From the NCBI GenBank assembly GCA_965219305.1, contig OZ244725.1, positions 1 through 64,000 on the forward strand: DNA of 64,000 nucleotides, given 5' to 3'. The notes under the pieces are model-generated. The model had not been told where the DNA came from. It did not search any database and saw nothing but the letters and a program-made list of their open reading frames with translations. Numbering within the stretch: the stretch's first letter is position 1; each line of letters begins with the position of its first letter. Below are positions 34,172 to 43,390 of the stretch, in pieces. A program made the position numbers and the translations under genes. The stretch is from DATHTS01 sp965219305 (GTDB lineage Bacteria; Acidobacteriota; Blastocatellia; Pyrinomonadales; Pyrinomonadaceae).

Positions 34172-35335
34172 TTAACTGAAAATAGTCAAAATACTAAAAC
34201 CGAGCATTACCAAAACCACGAGCCAACCCGCGATCTGAAGCCACAGCGGATGTTTGTAATCGCCGACAATCGAAACCTTGCGTGCCGCGAGAAGAATCAA
34301 CGCCAGACCGAGCGGCAAGATGAAACCGTTAAATGTTCCCGCCCAGACCAGAACTTTGACGGGTTTGCCGACGAGCAGAAAAATCGCGGTCGAGAAAATT
34401 ATAAAGCCGATGATTAAGGCGCGTTCGTATTCGCCGATCTTTGTGTGCAAAGTTTTTAGAAATGAAACCGAAGTGTAAGCCGCGCCGACAACCGATGTGA
34501 TCGCCGCCGACCACATTACGATGCCGAAGATTTTATAACCGATGGTTCCGGCGGCATTTTGAAAAACCGACGCGGGCGGATTTTGCGGGTCAATCGTCAG
34601 TCCGAGCGCGACCACGCCCAGGGACGCGAGAAATAATAAAAAACGAATAACCGCCGTTAATAAAATTCCGGTCGTCGCGCTCGTGTTGACTTCGCTGAGG
34701 GAATCAACGCCGGAAAATCCCGCGTCAATCAAGCGATGTGCGCCCGCAAACGTGATGTAGCCGCCGACCGTTCCGCCGACGAGCGTGATGACGGCAAACG
34801 GCGAAATCTGTTCGGGAAACACCGTCCGAAACGCCGCTTCGCTGATCGGCGGATGCGATACGAAAACGACGTAAATTACCAGCGCGAGCATTATAAAACC
34901 GAGAAGTTTGACGAAAAAATCCAACGCTTTTCCGGCTTCTTTGAACGCAAAAATTCCGATAGCAATAATCGCGCTGATAATCACGCCGTATTCGACTTTG
35001 AGATCGAAAAGCACATTCAAACCGAGTCCCGCGCCCGCGATATTCCCGATATTAAACGCCAAACCGCCGAGCGCGACGAGTGCCGCTAAAACAAAACCGC
35101 TCCCGAAAATCGTTTCATTCGCCACGTCCTGCGCCCGTTTTCCGCTGACCGTCAAAACGCGCCAGACGTTTAGTTGCGCGAAGATGTCGAGAATAACGCT
35201 CAGCAAAATAACAAACCCGAAACTCGCCGCAAACTGCGCCGTAAAAAGCGAAGTCTGCGTCAAAAATCCCGGTCCGACCGCCGAAGTCGCCATCAAAAAA
35301 GCCGCGCCGATGATGATTGATGAATATTTTTTCAT
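34172..35335 (-). CDS. Nramp-family transporter (YcsG-like)
   Basis: 387 aa, about 11 membrane segments, starting SAVGPGFLTQTSLFTAQFAA, the Nramp TM1 region. Nramp proteins usually carry divalent metals, but the YcsG branch is linked to 5-oxoprolinase (pxp/kip) genes, exactly the context here (pxpA lies 193 bp upstream on the same strand). That points to 5-oxoproline or a related organic substrate, or a cation needed with it; this is inference from neighbourhood. Confidence 0.83.
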   Translation of the reverse strand: MKKYSSIIIGAAFLMATSAVGPGFLTQTSLFTAQFAASFGFVILLSVILDIFAQLNVWRVLTVSGKRAQDVANETIFGSGFVLAALVALGGLAFNIGNIAGAGLGLNVLFDLKVEYGVIISAIIAIGIFAFKEAGKALDFFVKLLGFIMLALVIYVVFVSHPPISEAAFRTVFPEQISPFAVITLVGGTVGGYITFAGAHRLIDAGFSGVDSLSEVNTSATTGILLTAVIRFLLFLASLGVVALGLTIDPQNPPASVFQNAAGTIGYKIFGIVMWSAAITSVVGAAYTSVSFLKTLHTKIGEYERALIIGFIIFSTAIFLLVGKPVKVLVWAGTFNGFILPLGLALILLAARKVSIVGDYKHPLWLQIAGWLVVLVMLGFSILTIFS

Positions 35336-35349
35336 AAGCGGATAGTTAA

Positions 35350-35513
35350 CACAGAGATCACGGAGTTTTTTTATATTGCCCGCGAAATACGCGAAAGGAC
35401 GCTAAAAAAAGCGAAAACCAAAAAGTTTAAAATTTTTCGCGCCTTTTCGCGTATTTCGCGGGCAATATAAATTATCTTATTGTAAAAAAAAAACTGCGTT
35501 TCCGCGGCTCTGC
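35350..35513. repeat. nested palindrome: family A inside family D
   Basis: Inner stem TATATTGCCCGCGAAATACG (35372) and its inverse ending at 35469 (family A). Outside it, ACACAGAGATCACGGAG on the left and CCGCGGCTCTGCGGT on the right are degraded inverted copies of the CACCGCAGAGACGCGGAG (family D) sequence. Compare 61003-61224, the same arrangement. Confidence 0.75.
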
Positions 35514-35527
35514 GGTTAAAAATAAAC

Positions 35528-36283
35528 TCAAACCGCCGCAATTGAAATCCCGTTTTCTCTTAAACTGAGATTAATTTTCCGCGCAAATTCGAGCGCGTGT
35601 TCGCCGTCGCCGTGAATGCAGATCGTTTCGGCAAGCAACGGGATTTTTTCACCCGAAATTGCGTTTACGGTTTGTTCTTTTATCATCTGCAAAACTTGTT
35701 CTATTGCTTGTTTCGTATCGGTAATCAAAGCATTTTGGAAACTTCGCGGCGTTAAACTTCCGTCCGTTTGATAAGTTCGGTCGGCGAAAACTTCGGACGC
35801 GGTTTTTAAGCCGGTCTTTTCAGCTTTCGTAATTAAAAAACTTCCCGAGAGTCCGTATAAAATCAAATTTTTATCGAGCGCGAAAACTGCTTCGGCAATT
35901 GCCGCCGATGTTTCAGCGTCTTTCGCCGCCAGATTATAAAGTGCGCCGTGCGGTTTGACGTGTCGAAGTTTCGCGCCCGACGCTTCGCAGATTCCTTTGA
36001 GCGCGGAGATTTGATAAAGCACGATGTCGAAAATTTCCCGCGCGGGCAATTTCATCTCGCGTCTGCCGAAGCCTTGCAGATCGGGAAACGATGGGTGTGC
36101 GCCGATCTTTACGTTTTTTGCAATTGCCGTTTCGACCGTTTCGCGCATTATTGACGAATCTCCGGCGTGAAAACCGCAGGCGATATTGACCGACGAAACA
36201 TAGTCCATCAGGGCGGCATCGTTTCCCATTCGCCACGCGCCGAAACTTTCGCCCATATCGCAATTTAGGTCAACGGTAAACAT
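35528..36283 (-). CDS. pxpA: 5-oxoprolinase subunit A (LamB/YcsF family)
   Basis: 251 aa; with PxpB and PxpC it hydrolyses 5-oxoproline to glutamate using ATP. Family blocks: VDLNCDMGESFGAWRMGND, NIACGFHAGDSSIMRETVE, GAHPSFPDLQGFGRREM, RHVKPHGALYNLA and ICIHGDGEHALEFA. Overlaps pxpC by 14 bases, so translation is coupled. Completes the pxpB-pxpC-pxpA set. Confidence 0.94.
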   Translation of the reverse strand: MFTVDLNCDMGESFGAWRMGNDAALMDYVSSVNIACGFHAGDSSIMRETVETAIAKNVKIGAHPSFPDLQGFGRREMKLPAREIFDIVLYQISALKGICEASGAKLRHVKPHGALYNLAAKDAETSAAIAEAVFALDKNLILYGLSGSFLITKAEKTGLKTASEVFADRTYQTDGSLTPRSFQNALITDTKQAIEQVLQMIKEQTVNAISGEKIPLLAETICIHGDGEHALEFARKINLSLRENGISIAAV

Positions 36284-37214
36284 TTTTCGCGCCGAGTTTC
36301 AGCAAAGTCAAATCTTTTTCCTGTTCTAAAATCAATTCTTCCGCACGTTGCTGCGTCACGATTTTGAAGGCGATTTTATCGTTCGCGCCAAGCTGCGCCG
36401 CGAGCGGCAGATCGGTCGGAACGATATGCGCGATGCGCGGATAACCGCCCGTCGTCTGATGATCCGCCATCAAAATTATCATCTGTCCGTCCGGCAAAAG
36501 TTGGATCGTCCCGAATTCGACGGCGGACGAAATCAATTCTTTTTCACCGCGAATGACCAAACCCGCGCCTTCGAGCCGAAAACCCATTCGATCCGATTCC
36601 GGCGTGATCTTGTAATCTTCAACCTCTAAAGTGATTTTGCTCGATTTAGAAAGACGCTCGAAATCCGCGCCTTGTGTAACGCGCACGGTCGGAAAATGAC
36701 TGTAAAACGGAATTATACTTTCGGAGATTTTGATGTTTGTTCGTTGTTCGTTGTTCGTTGTACGTTGATTAAATTCGATTTTGTCGCCGATTTTTAACTG
36801 TTTGCCGATTCCGGCTTTTAAATTTGTGCTTGCGCTGTTTAAATATTTCTCCGTTTTTAAACCATTCTTAACCGCCAAATAAGCGCGGTTGCCAAAAACT
36901 TTTTCGGTGAATTTCAGCTTTTCGCCGCTTTCGACAAAGACCGGTCGCCAATTTTCGATTTTCCGGTCGCCGATTTGCGCCGCAAAATCCGCGCCGCCGA
37001 TTGCGATCAGCGCGTCTTCTTTAAATTCGATCTCTGCGGCGGGAAAGTGCATTTCCAGAACGGCTTCATTTTCATCGTTGCCGAGAAGAATATTTATCAG
37101 GCGCACGGCGGTTTTGTCCATCGCGCCGTTCGGATTGATGCCCGACGCGCGATGCCCGTTTCTGCCGATGTCTTGAAAGGTCGTTAGAATGCCGCTTTTT
37201 TTTATTAAAATCAT
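36270..37214 (-). CDS. pxpC: 5-oxoprolinase subunit C (KipA / biotin-dependent carboxylase-like)
   Basis: 314 aa; start ILKKSGILTTFQDIGRNGHR-like, middle EVEDYKITPESDRMGFRLEG and QLLPDGQMIILMADHQTTGG are typical of PxpC/KipA. It binds PxpB to form the BC complex of 5-oxoprolinase. A microsatellite-like stretch encodes NQRTTNNEQRTN near residue 150, an expansion within a loop. Overlaps pxpA; a family-B palindrome separates it from pxpB. Confidence 0.92.
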   Translation of the reverse strand: MILIKKSGILTTFQDIGRNGHRASGINPNGAMDKTAVRLINILLGNDENEAVLEMHFPAAEIEFKEDALIAIGGADFAAQIGDRKIENWRPVFVESGEKLKFTEKVFGNRAYLAVKNGLKTEKYLNSASTNLKAGIGKQLKIGDKIEFNQRTTNNEQRTNIKISESIIPFYSHFPTVRVTQGADFERLSKSSKITLEVEDYKITPESDRMGFRLEGAGLVIRGEKELISSAVEFGTIQLLPDGQMIILMADHQTTGGYPRIAHIVPTDLPLAAQLGANDKIAFKIVTQQRAEELILEQEKDLTLLKLGAKNVYR

Positions 37215-37219
37215 AAATT

Positions 37220-37305
37220 GGAGCGCGGACAGCCTGTCCGCGTGTCTGCCGGAAAACAGATTAATCTCATAAAATCTTTACTCGCAGACAGGCTGTCTGC
37301 GCTCC
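37220..37305. repeat. family-B palindrome
   Basis: GGAGCGCGGACAGCCTGTCC at 37220 and GGCTGTCTGCGCTCC ending at 37305 form the arms. It lies between pxpC and pxpB inside what should be one operon. Compare 11968-12044. Confidence 0.85.
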
Positions 37306-37309
37306 GATG

Positions 37310-37987
37310 TTACACCGCGTAAAATTTTACCGAATCGCCCGTTGCAAGCAAAGTCGGTTTTTCGGCTTTTAGGTTAAAAAACTCAATGTTTGTTTTGCCG
37401 ACGATCTGCCAACCGCCCGGAGATTCGAGCGGATAAACGCCCGTCTGCCGTCCGGCGATTCCGACGCTTCCTTGCGGAATTTTCAGACGCGGTTTCGATT
37501 TGCGCGGCGTTGCTATGCGTTCGTCAACTTCGCCCAAATATGCAAAACCGGGCAGAAATCCGAGCATATAAACGCGGTAAGTGTGCGAAGTGAAAATCTC
37601 GATAAATTCGTCTTTAGATAAATTCTTTTCGGCGAGAATGTTTTTCAAATCGAGCGCGAATTCGTCTTCAAAACTGACGGGGATTTCGATTTGTTTTCCG
37701 GTTTTTATTTCAATTTTGCGGGAATTCTCGATCGCGTTTTCCGTTAAAAGTCTGACGGCATCGAATGCGGTTTTAAATTCGGGAAAATTTCTTCTCACCT
37801 TGAAAACATCGAAAAAAACGGTTGCCGAAGCGTAAGCCGGAACCGTTTCGATAAAACCGGGAAACGGATTTTTTTTTAAAAATTCGGCGAGTTTCACGGC
37901 TTTGTCGTTTAATTTAATATCAATTTCATCACCGAATTTGACGGTCAAAGCGTTTGCGCCGAGCGGGAAGATTTTAAAATTATTCAT
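37310..37987 (-). CDS. pxpB: 5-oxoprolinase subunit B (KipI family)
   Basis: 225 aa: FKIFPLGANALTVKFGDEID at the start, TSHTYRVYMLGFLPGFAYLG and RKSKPRLKIPQGSVGIAGRQ in the C-terminal half, the KipI/PxpB hallmarks. The open frame runs up to 38074, but that part is translated palindromic repeat; ATG 37987 begins the conserved protein. First gene of the pxp cluster. Confidence 0.93.
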   Translation of the reverse strand: MNNFKIFPLGANALTVKFGDEIDIKLNDKAVKLAEFLKKNPFPGFIETVPAYASATVFFDVFKVRRNFPEFKTAFDAVRLLTENAIENSRKIEIKTGKQIEIPVSFEDEFALDLKNILAEKNLSKDEFIEIFTSHTYRVYMLGFLPGFAYLGEVDERIATPRKSKPRLKIPQGSVGIAGRQTGVYPLESPGGWQIVGKTNIEFFNLKAEKPTLLATGDSVKFYAV

Positions 37988-38004
37988 AATATGGATTTTA
38001 ATTT

Positions 38005-38088
38005 TTAGCCGCGGATGGCGCGGATGACGCGGATCGAAGACAGATAATTGAAGATAAATCCGCGTCATCCGCATTTATCCGCGGCTAA
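38005..38088. repeat. family-C palindrome (TTAGCCGCGGA type)
   Basis: TTAGCCGCGGA followed by two further CGCGGAT words forms the left arm; ATCCGCGTCATCCGC ... TCCGCGGCTAA is the inverse. The arm is a 9-nt tandem motif. A left half of the same element is inside kmo at 21554-21600. Confidence 0.85.
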
Positions 38089-38117
38089 TTTTTTTATCAA
38101 ATTTTATGAGCGTTTAC

Positions 38118-38732
38118 TTAAATTAAATTTCGTCTTTTCAATTCCGTTTCGAGTTCGTGCGCCGAAGTAAAATGCACGGCGTTTATTCCGAGTTTTCTCG
38201 CGCCTTCGATGTTTAGAATTCGGTCGTCCGTGTAAAAACATTCTTCCGCCGCACATTCCGCTTTTTCGATTGCGATGCGGAAAATTTCGGGCGCGGGTTT
38301 TACGTAACCGACTTCGTATGACAAAACGAAATCGTCAAAATAACGCAGAATAGGGAAGTTTTGTTTGATAAATTCAAAATGCAGTTCGTTCGTGTCGGAC
38401 AAAATTATCATTCGATGATCTTCGGCGAGTTTGGCGATCAAATCTTCGGAAACGATCGTTTCAAACGAGTCGAAAATGCTGTTCCACGCGCGGACGAAAT
38501 CTTCAAAATTCATCCGCAGACCGAGCAGAGTTTTGAATGATTCGAACAATTCCTGCGGCGTGATTTTGCCTTCTTCAAAACGGACGACTTCTTTTGATTC
38601 CTGCACTTTTTTTTCGATGTCAACTCTCGAAAGATCGCACACTTTTTCGATGATTTTCAGTTGATTATCGAGTTCAAAAGGCACGATCACTTTGCCGAGA
38701 TCGAAAATAAATGTCTTAATTTTTTGCTGCAT
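38118..38732 (-). CDS. HAD-superfamily hydrolase, YihX-like
   Basis: 204 aa. Motif I is FIFDLGKVIVPF (nucleophile Asp; the DxD second Asp is Gly as in YihX), motif II ILSDTNELHFEF, motif III Lys in YVKPAPEIFRI and motif IV YTDDRILNIEGARKLG. YihX-type enzymes dephosphorylate sugar phosphates such as glucose 1-phosphate; the substrate here is not known. Overlaps the glpK stop by 17 bases, so both are co-transcribed, which might suggest a glycerol-phosphate-related substrate. Confidence 0.83.
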   Translation of the reverse strand: MQQKIKTFIFDLGKVIVPFELDNQLKIIEKVCDLSRVDIEKKVQESKEVVRFEEGKITPQELFESFKTLLGLRMNFEDFVRAWNSIFDSFETIVSEDLIAKLAEDHRMIILSDTNELHFEFIKQNFPILRYFDDFVLSYEVGYVKPAPEIFRIAIEKAECAAEECFYTDDRILNIEGARKLGINAVHFTSAHELETELKRRNLI

Positions 38733-40212
38733 TTTCCCAATTCAAAGCGCGTCTGACGGCTTCGTTCCAATTTTCTCTCAATTGTTTTGCCTGTCCGAAT
38801 TCCATTTTCGGTTCAAAGATTTTATCAACTTCCGAATGCGTTTCGAGTTCGGTTTTGTCTTTCCAAAATCCGACCGCCAAACCCGCGAGATACGCCGCGC
38901 CGAGTGCGGTCGTCTCCATAATTTTCGAGCGCACGACCTTAATTTGCAAGATGTCCGCCTGGAATTGCAAAAGCGAATCGTTGCGCGTCGCGCCGCCGTC
39001 AACTTTTAATTCCCGCAAACTTATTCCCGAATCGCTCCGCATCGCGTCGAGCAAATCCGCCGTTTGATAGCAAATTGATTCGACCGCCGCGCGTGCGATG
39101 TGCGCTTTTCCCGTGCCGCGCGTCAGACCGATTATCATTCCCCGCGCGTCCTGATTCCAAAACGGCGCGCCTAAGCCCGCAAACGCCGGAACGAAATAAA
39201 CGCCGCCGTTGTCCTCGACGGAATTTGCCAGAGCTTCGACATCGCTCGATTCCTTGATAATTTCAAGCGAATCGCGCAGCCATTGAATAACCGCGCCGCC
39301 GACGAAAACGCTGCCTTCGAGCGCGTATTCGGTTTTATTATTTATCTGCCACGCGACGGTCGTTAACAGATTATTTTCAGATTTTACGGGCGTTGTTCCC
39401 GTATTTTGCAGCATAAAACAGCCCGTTCCGTAAGTGCTTTTCGCCGCGCCTTTTTCAAAACACGCCTGCCCGAAAAGCGCGGCTTGCTGGTCGCCCGCAA
39501 TTCCGGCGATTTTTATATTTTTTAATTCTTCGACCGCCGAAATCTCGCCGTAGATTTCCGATGACGAACGAACTTCAGGCAGAATTCGGTGCGGAATATT
39601 AAAAATTTCGAGAAGTTCTTTGTCCCAATTCAGCAAATTAATATTAAAAAGCATCGTCCGCGAAGCGTTTGAAACGTCGGTCAGATGCTGTTCGCCGTTC
39701 GTCAATTTCCAGACGAGCCAACTGTCAATCGTGCCGAACGCGAGTTCGCCGTTTTCCGCTTGTGCGCGGGCGTTTTCGACATTTTCCAAAATCCAGTTTA
39801 TCTTGCTTGCCGAAAAATATGCGTCAACTTGTAAACCCGTTTTCTCGCGGATAATTTCGGCGTGATCTTTACGGATTTCATCGCAAAACGCAGAAGTTCT
39901 GCGGTCTTGCCAGACAATTGCGTTATAGACGGGAACGCCCGTTTTCCGATTCCAAATAACCGTCGTTTCGCGCTGGTTCGTAATCCCGATGGCGGCGATG
40001 TCTTTCGCGGTTAGATTGGCTTTTTCCAACGCTTCGACTGCCGTCGTTTTCTGACTTTCCCAAATCTCGAACGGATCGTGTTCAACCCAACCCGAACGCG
40101 GGAAAATCTGCGTAAATTCTTTTTGTCCGACGGAAATTATCCGGCTTTGACGATCAAAAATAATCGCCCGACTGCTGGTTGTTCCTTGATCGAGCGATAG
40201 AATGTAGTTCAT
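38716..40212 (-). CDS. glpK: glycerol kinase
   Basis: 498 aa, ATP-dependent phosphorylation of glycerol to sn-glycerol 3-phosphate. FGGY-kinase motifs: SLDQGTTSSRAIIFD at the start, NAIVWQDRRTSAFCDE near 90, KSTYGTGCFMLQNTG near 265 and LKVDGGATRNDSLLQFQADI near 405. Full length. No glpF or glpD near. Confidence 0.95.
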   Translation of the reverse strand: MNYILSLDQGTTSSRAIIFDRQSRIISVGQKEFTQIFPRSGWVEHDPFEIWESQKTTAVEALEKANLTAKDIAAIGITNQRETTVIWNRKTGVPVYNAIVWQDRRTSAFCDEIRKDHAEIIREKTGLQVDAYFSASKINWILENVENARAQAENGELAFGTIDSWLVWKLTNGEQHLTDVSNASRTMLFNINLLNWDKELLEIFNIPHRILPEVRSSSEIYGEISAVEELKNIKIAGIAGDQQAALFGQACFEKGAAKSTYGTGCFMLQNTGTTPVKSENNLLTTVAWQINNKTEYALEGSVFVGGAVIQWLRDSLEIIKESSDVEALANSVEDNGGVYFVPAFAGLGAPFWNQDARGMIIGLTRGTGKAHIARAAVESICYQTADLLDAMRSDSGISLRELKVDGGATRNDSLLQFQADILQIKVVRSKIMETTALGAAYLAGLAVGFWKDKTELETHSEVDKIFEPKMEFGQAKQLRENWNEAVRRALNWENAAKN

Positions 40213-40216
40213 ATTT

Positions 40217-40297
40217 TTTGCCCGCGAAATACGCTAAAAAGCGCGAAAAAAGAATTATAAAATATTTTCGCGTCCTTTCGTGTATTTCGCGGGCAAA
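40217..40297. repeat. family-A palindrome
   Basis: TTTGCCCGCGAAATACGC (40217) and GTATTTCGCGGGCAAA (ending 40297) form the outer stem with GCGCGAAAA / TTTTCGCG inside. It fills the gap between glpK and the VWFA gene. Confidence 0.88.
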
Positions 40298-40302
40298 TAA
40301 TC

Positions 40303-41424
40303 TTAATTCTTCGGCGCATTGTAACCTTGACGCGCTTCAACGCTGACACCTGCGGGAACGCCTTTTAATTCTACTTTTATTTTGCGGTATGTTCCGTCGC
40401 GTTTGTCGTTTGACGGGTAATAGGCGAGCGAATATTTCGTGCCGATCTCGTCGGCGACCTTGCTGAACGCGCTTCTCGCTTCGCTCAGATCGGCGACGGC
40501 GAAGACTTTTCCGCCGGAATTTTTCGCCAGTGATTTCATTTCCAAGTCAGCCAGACCGTAAAGTTTACGGCTGATGTCCAACTTTTCAAAATCGCCGAGC
40601 TTGCAGAAATCGTTAATTTTTTCGATCTTTGTTCCGCCGTAAAAAGTTTTATAATAACGCTGAATCTGTGCGCCCGAAAAACGCATCGCGCCGCTGCAAT
40701 CGCCTAAGAGATTGTCTTCAAAGAATTCCTGCGTGTTTACTTTAATGAAAAAACTGACGAGATTTTTTGCCGAAATTTCTTCCTGCGCTTCGGCGAAATC
40801 GGCGACGCTTGCCGAATCAACGCCGTCGGAAAGCGCGACGAGTGCGCGTCTGCCGCGAAAATCGTCGGTCGCGGGTTTGTCGAAAACCTTTTCCGTGATC
40901 TGCAAAAGCGCGTCGTAATACGGCGTCGAATTGCTCGAACTCACACGATCCAACGCTTCGTTTAATTTTGCGCGGTCGTCGGTCAAATAACTGATAACTT
41001 TCGCGTCCGAACGCTTTCTGCCGCCGTCAATTACGCTGTCAAAAGCGATAATCGCCACGCGGTCGCCGGGACGCAGAGATTTTATAAAATACGCGGCGGC
41101 GTGTTTGATAAGCCGCAGATTCATACTTGTCGAACCGCTCGTGTCGAGCAGAAGCGCGACTTCAAACGGCGCGTTCGTCGCCGCAAATTCGGTAACTTCC
41201 TGCTTTTTGCCGTCTTCGTAAACGACGAAATTTTCCTTTTTTAAATTGAGCAGAGGTTTTCCGGTTTTATCGTTGACGACAAACGGAACTTCGACGAGCT
41301 GAGTGTCGAAACTTAAAACTTCATTGTCAGGCAAAGGCGGCGGCGGCGGCGGAACTTGCGCGTGCAAATTAATTACAAATAAAATCGCAAAAATGAAGAT
41401 TAATAAAACTTTTTTTAACTGCAT
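40303..41424 (-). CDS. secreted VWFA-domain protein, acidobacterial type
   Basis: 373 aa from ATG 41424. The frame is open to 41505 but only this ATG begins a proper signal peptide (KKVLLIFIFAILFVINLHAQ), with AGAGG 10 bases upstream. A proline run follows (VPPPPPPLP), then LVEVPFVVNDKTGKPLLNL, and a von Willebrand A domain with FEVALLLDTSGSTSMNLR (DxSxS MIDAS) and ALVALSDGVDSASV. Ends with IGTKYSLAYYPSNDKRDGTY. Paralogue of the protein at 24943-26202, here with a complete MIDAS. Confidence 0.87.
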   Translation of the reverse strand: MQLKKVLLIFIFAILFVINLHAQVPPPPPPLPDNEVLSFDTQLVEVPFVVNDKTGKPLLNLKKENFVVYEDGKKQEVTEFAATNAPFEVALLLDTSGSTSMNLRLIKHAAAYFIKSLRPGDRVAIIAFDSVIDGGRKRSDAKVISYLTDDRAKLNEALDRVSSSNSTPYYDALLQITEKVFDKPATDDFRGRRALVALSDGVDSASVADFAEAQEEISAKNLVSFFIKVNTQEFFEDNLLGDCSGAMRFSGAQIQRYYKTFYGGTKIEKINDFCKLGDFEKLDISRKLYGLADLEMKSLAKNSGGKVFAVADLSEARSAFSKVADEIGTKYSLAYYPSNDKRDGTYRKIKVELKGVPAGVSVEARQGYNAPKN

Positions 41425-41514
41425 AATCTGAAAACCTCTTGGTGGTGAGTTAGTTTCCTGATTGTAGCAAAAAGTTTTATTGTTTTTGTAATTTCGGGAA
41501 TTCAAAAAGTTTTT

Positions 41515-41644
41515 TTGCCCGCGAAAAAGCGCGAAAAAAAGAAAAGATTTCTAAAATAAAAACTTCAATAAAAATTTGGATATTTCTTATCTTTCAGCTT
41601 TTATCTTCTTTTTTTCGCGTTCTTTCGCGCCTTTTCGCGGGCAA
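41515..41644. repeat. family-A palindrome
   Basis: TTGCCCGCGAAAAAGCGCGA (41515) and its inverse ending at 41644 flank an AT-rich centre of about 75 bp. Lies between the VWFA gene and the 3' end of the DUF1501 gene, both on the minus strand. Confidence 0.85.
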
Positions 41645-41659
41645 ATATTCTTTGAAATG

Positions 41660-42934
41660 TTAACCGAGAAAATTTTTGAAATTGCTCGAATTCATTTTGT
41701 AATCGGGAAAAATCTTGTCCAGATTTTTGTTTCCGAGATGTTTTGAGGCGACTTCGCCGAAAACGTCGCGGAAATCGGTCGTTACTGCAAGATCGCGTCC
41801 TTCGTTTAGTTGATCGGATTTCAAGCCTTTCCAGTCGGCGTAAACTTTTCCGCCTTTTACCGAATTTCCGAGAACAAACATCGCGTTTCCGTGTCCGTGA
41901 TCGGTGCCGCGACTGCCGTTTTCTCTGGCGGTTCTGCCGAATTCGCTCATCGTTAAGATCACAACATCGTCCATCTGTTTGCCGAGATCGGTGGCGAGCG
42001 CGGCGATTGCCTGACCGAAAGTTCCGAGAAGATTGGCAAGCTGTCCGCGCGAACCGTTTCCGGTCGCTTGATTTAAGTGCGTGTCCCAATTCAAGCCCGG
42101 CGTTTCGGTGAATGCCATTTCCATTCCGACTCCGGCTTTTATCAATTGCGCGATCTGCAAAAGATTTTGTCCGAACGGCGTGCGCGGGTAATTCGCGCCG
42201 TTTTCGGGACGATATTTCGACGGGTTCGCCTGTTTCAGATAATTCAGCGCGTCAAAAGTTTCCTTGCCCATTTCGCCGAGCGAATCATTGACGTTTTGCT
42301 GCCAGATTCCTTCAAAACCGCCCTGCACGGAATTCGTGTAAGAACCGGCGCGAATAGCGAATTCTGATAGATTCGTCATCGCCACCGACGGCGCGCGTCC
42401 CATCAAACTTCTCGGAACTTGCCCGGTCATCGCCACGGCGCGGAACGGCGATGCGTTCGCTTCCGTTTCGGTCTGCATTATTCTGTTCATCCAACCGTCG
42501 CGCGTGGATTTTACGCCCGGCGTTGCCGATTCCATATAATCTTGCGCGTCGAAATGCGAGCGCGTGTTTTCCGGTGAACCGGACGAATGAATGACTGCAA
42601 GTTGTTTGCTCTGCCAGAATTTTTCGAGCGGTTTAAGACTCGGATTCAGACCGAAAAAACCGTCGAGATCAATCGCGCCGCCGTCCGCTTTCGGTTTCGG
42701 AACGGCAATTGTCGGGCGCAGATTATAATATTCGCTCTCGCCGTGCGGCACGACCATATTCAAACCGTCAACCGCACCGCGTTGAAAAATCGTGATTAAA
42801 ATTTTCTTTTTGCCGAACCGGTTTTTCGCCGTCTGTGCGGCGGCAAATTGATGCAGAAAATCCGGCGCGGCTGCCATTAATCCGAAACTTGCAAGCGTAA
42901 TTCCGCTCGATTTTAAAAAATATCTTCTGTCCAT
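41660..42934 (-). CDS. DUF1501 family protein with Tat-type signal
   Basis: 424 aa from ATG 42934 (GGAG 9 bases upstream), beginning MDRRYFLKSSGITLASFGL, a twin-arginine signal, so it is exported folded. DUF1501 belongs to the sulfatase/alkaline-phosphatase-like clan: FQRGAVDGLNMVVPHGESEY, HSSGSPENTRSHFDAQDYME and VVILTMSEFGRTARENGSRG, TDHGHGNAMFVLG are family blocks. It often occurs beside a DUF1800 gene; none is seen here. Substrate unknown. Confidence 0.85.
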   Translation of the reverse strand: MDRRYFLKSSGITLASFGLMAAAPDFLHQFAAAQTAKNRFGKKKILITIFQRGAVDGLNMVVPHGESEYYNLRPTIAVPKPKADGGAIDLDGFFGLNPSLKPLEKFWQSKQLAVIHSSGSPENTRSHFDAQDYMESATPGVKSTRDGWMNRIMQTETEANASPFRAVAMTGQVPRSLMGRAPSVAMTNLSEFAIRAGSYTNSVQGGFEGIWQQNVNDSLGEMGKETFDALNYLKQANPSKYRPENGANYPRTPFGQNLLQIAQLIKAGVGMEMAFTETPGLNWDTHLNQATGNGSRGQLANLLGTFGQAIAALATDLGKQMDDVVILTMSEFGRTARENGSRGTDHGHGNAMFVLGNSVKGGKVYADWKGLKSDQLNEGRDLAVTTDFRDVFGEVASKHLGNKNLDKIFPDYKMNSSNFKNFLG

Positions 42935-43355
42935 AATTAATACTCCAAAAAAATAGATGAATAAAATTTGATTCATCTTTTCATCACTTAAGACGCGAGA
43001 AAAGCGAATTTGGTCAGATTATTTTTGAAGTTTGAAAAATTTTAGTAGCTTTTTTGGAGAAATACGGTGCTAATTTCATTAAACCGTATGGGGATAAAAC
43101 CATCATCTTTTTTATGAATGTCGTAAATCTAAAGCAAACCCACGATAATAAGTCCCGCCGACGTGCCAAAAAGGGAAGAACAAAAGAAATACGACAATTA
43201 AGGAAATTGAAATAACGAGTAAAATTTTCAGCATATGAGTTTAGGAAATGCAGTAAATTACGGCTTACTTCCATTTCGGAAGTATTTACATTATCGGTTT
43301 CGTAATGAATATATGTCAATAAATTCTTTTTATCGTTTAATTAATAAGATAATGC
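42935..43355. other. 421-bp gap between DUF1501 and pilB regulatory region
   Basis: Contains no convincing gene; a 101-codon minus-strand frame here has no family-like sequence. A small hairpin ACTTCC-ATTTC-GGAAGT lies near 43270-43286. Confidence 0.4.
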
Positions 43356-43384
43356 TTGACACAAAATCTAAATGTAGTTATGAT
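43356..43384 (+). promoter_or_regulatory. near-consensus sigma-70 promoter of the pilus operon
   Basis: TTGACA at 43356-43361, 17-bp spacer, TATGAT at 43379-43384: five or six of six matches in both hexamers with optimal spacing. It points to pilB, whose ATG is about 78 bp downstream. Confidence 0.75.
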
Positions 43385-43390
43385 TTTAAC

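Noticed and set aside
37988..38074. N-terminal extension of PxpB (PRHPRHPRLK)
   Set aside because: It is translated family-C palindrome; the conserved protein starts at 37987.
43014..43319. 101-aa minus-strand protein
   Set aside because: No family-like blocks, no ribosome binding site, and composition like translated non-coding AT-rich DNA.
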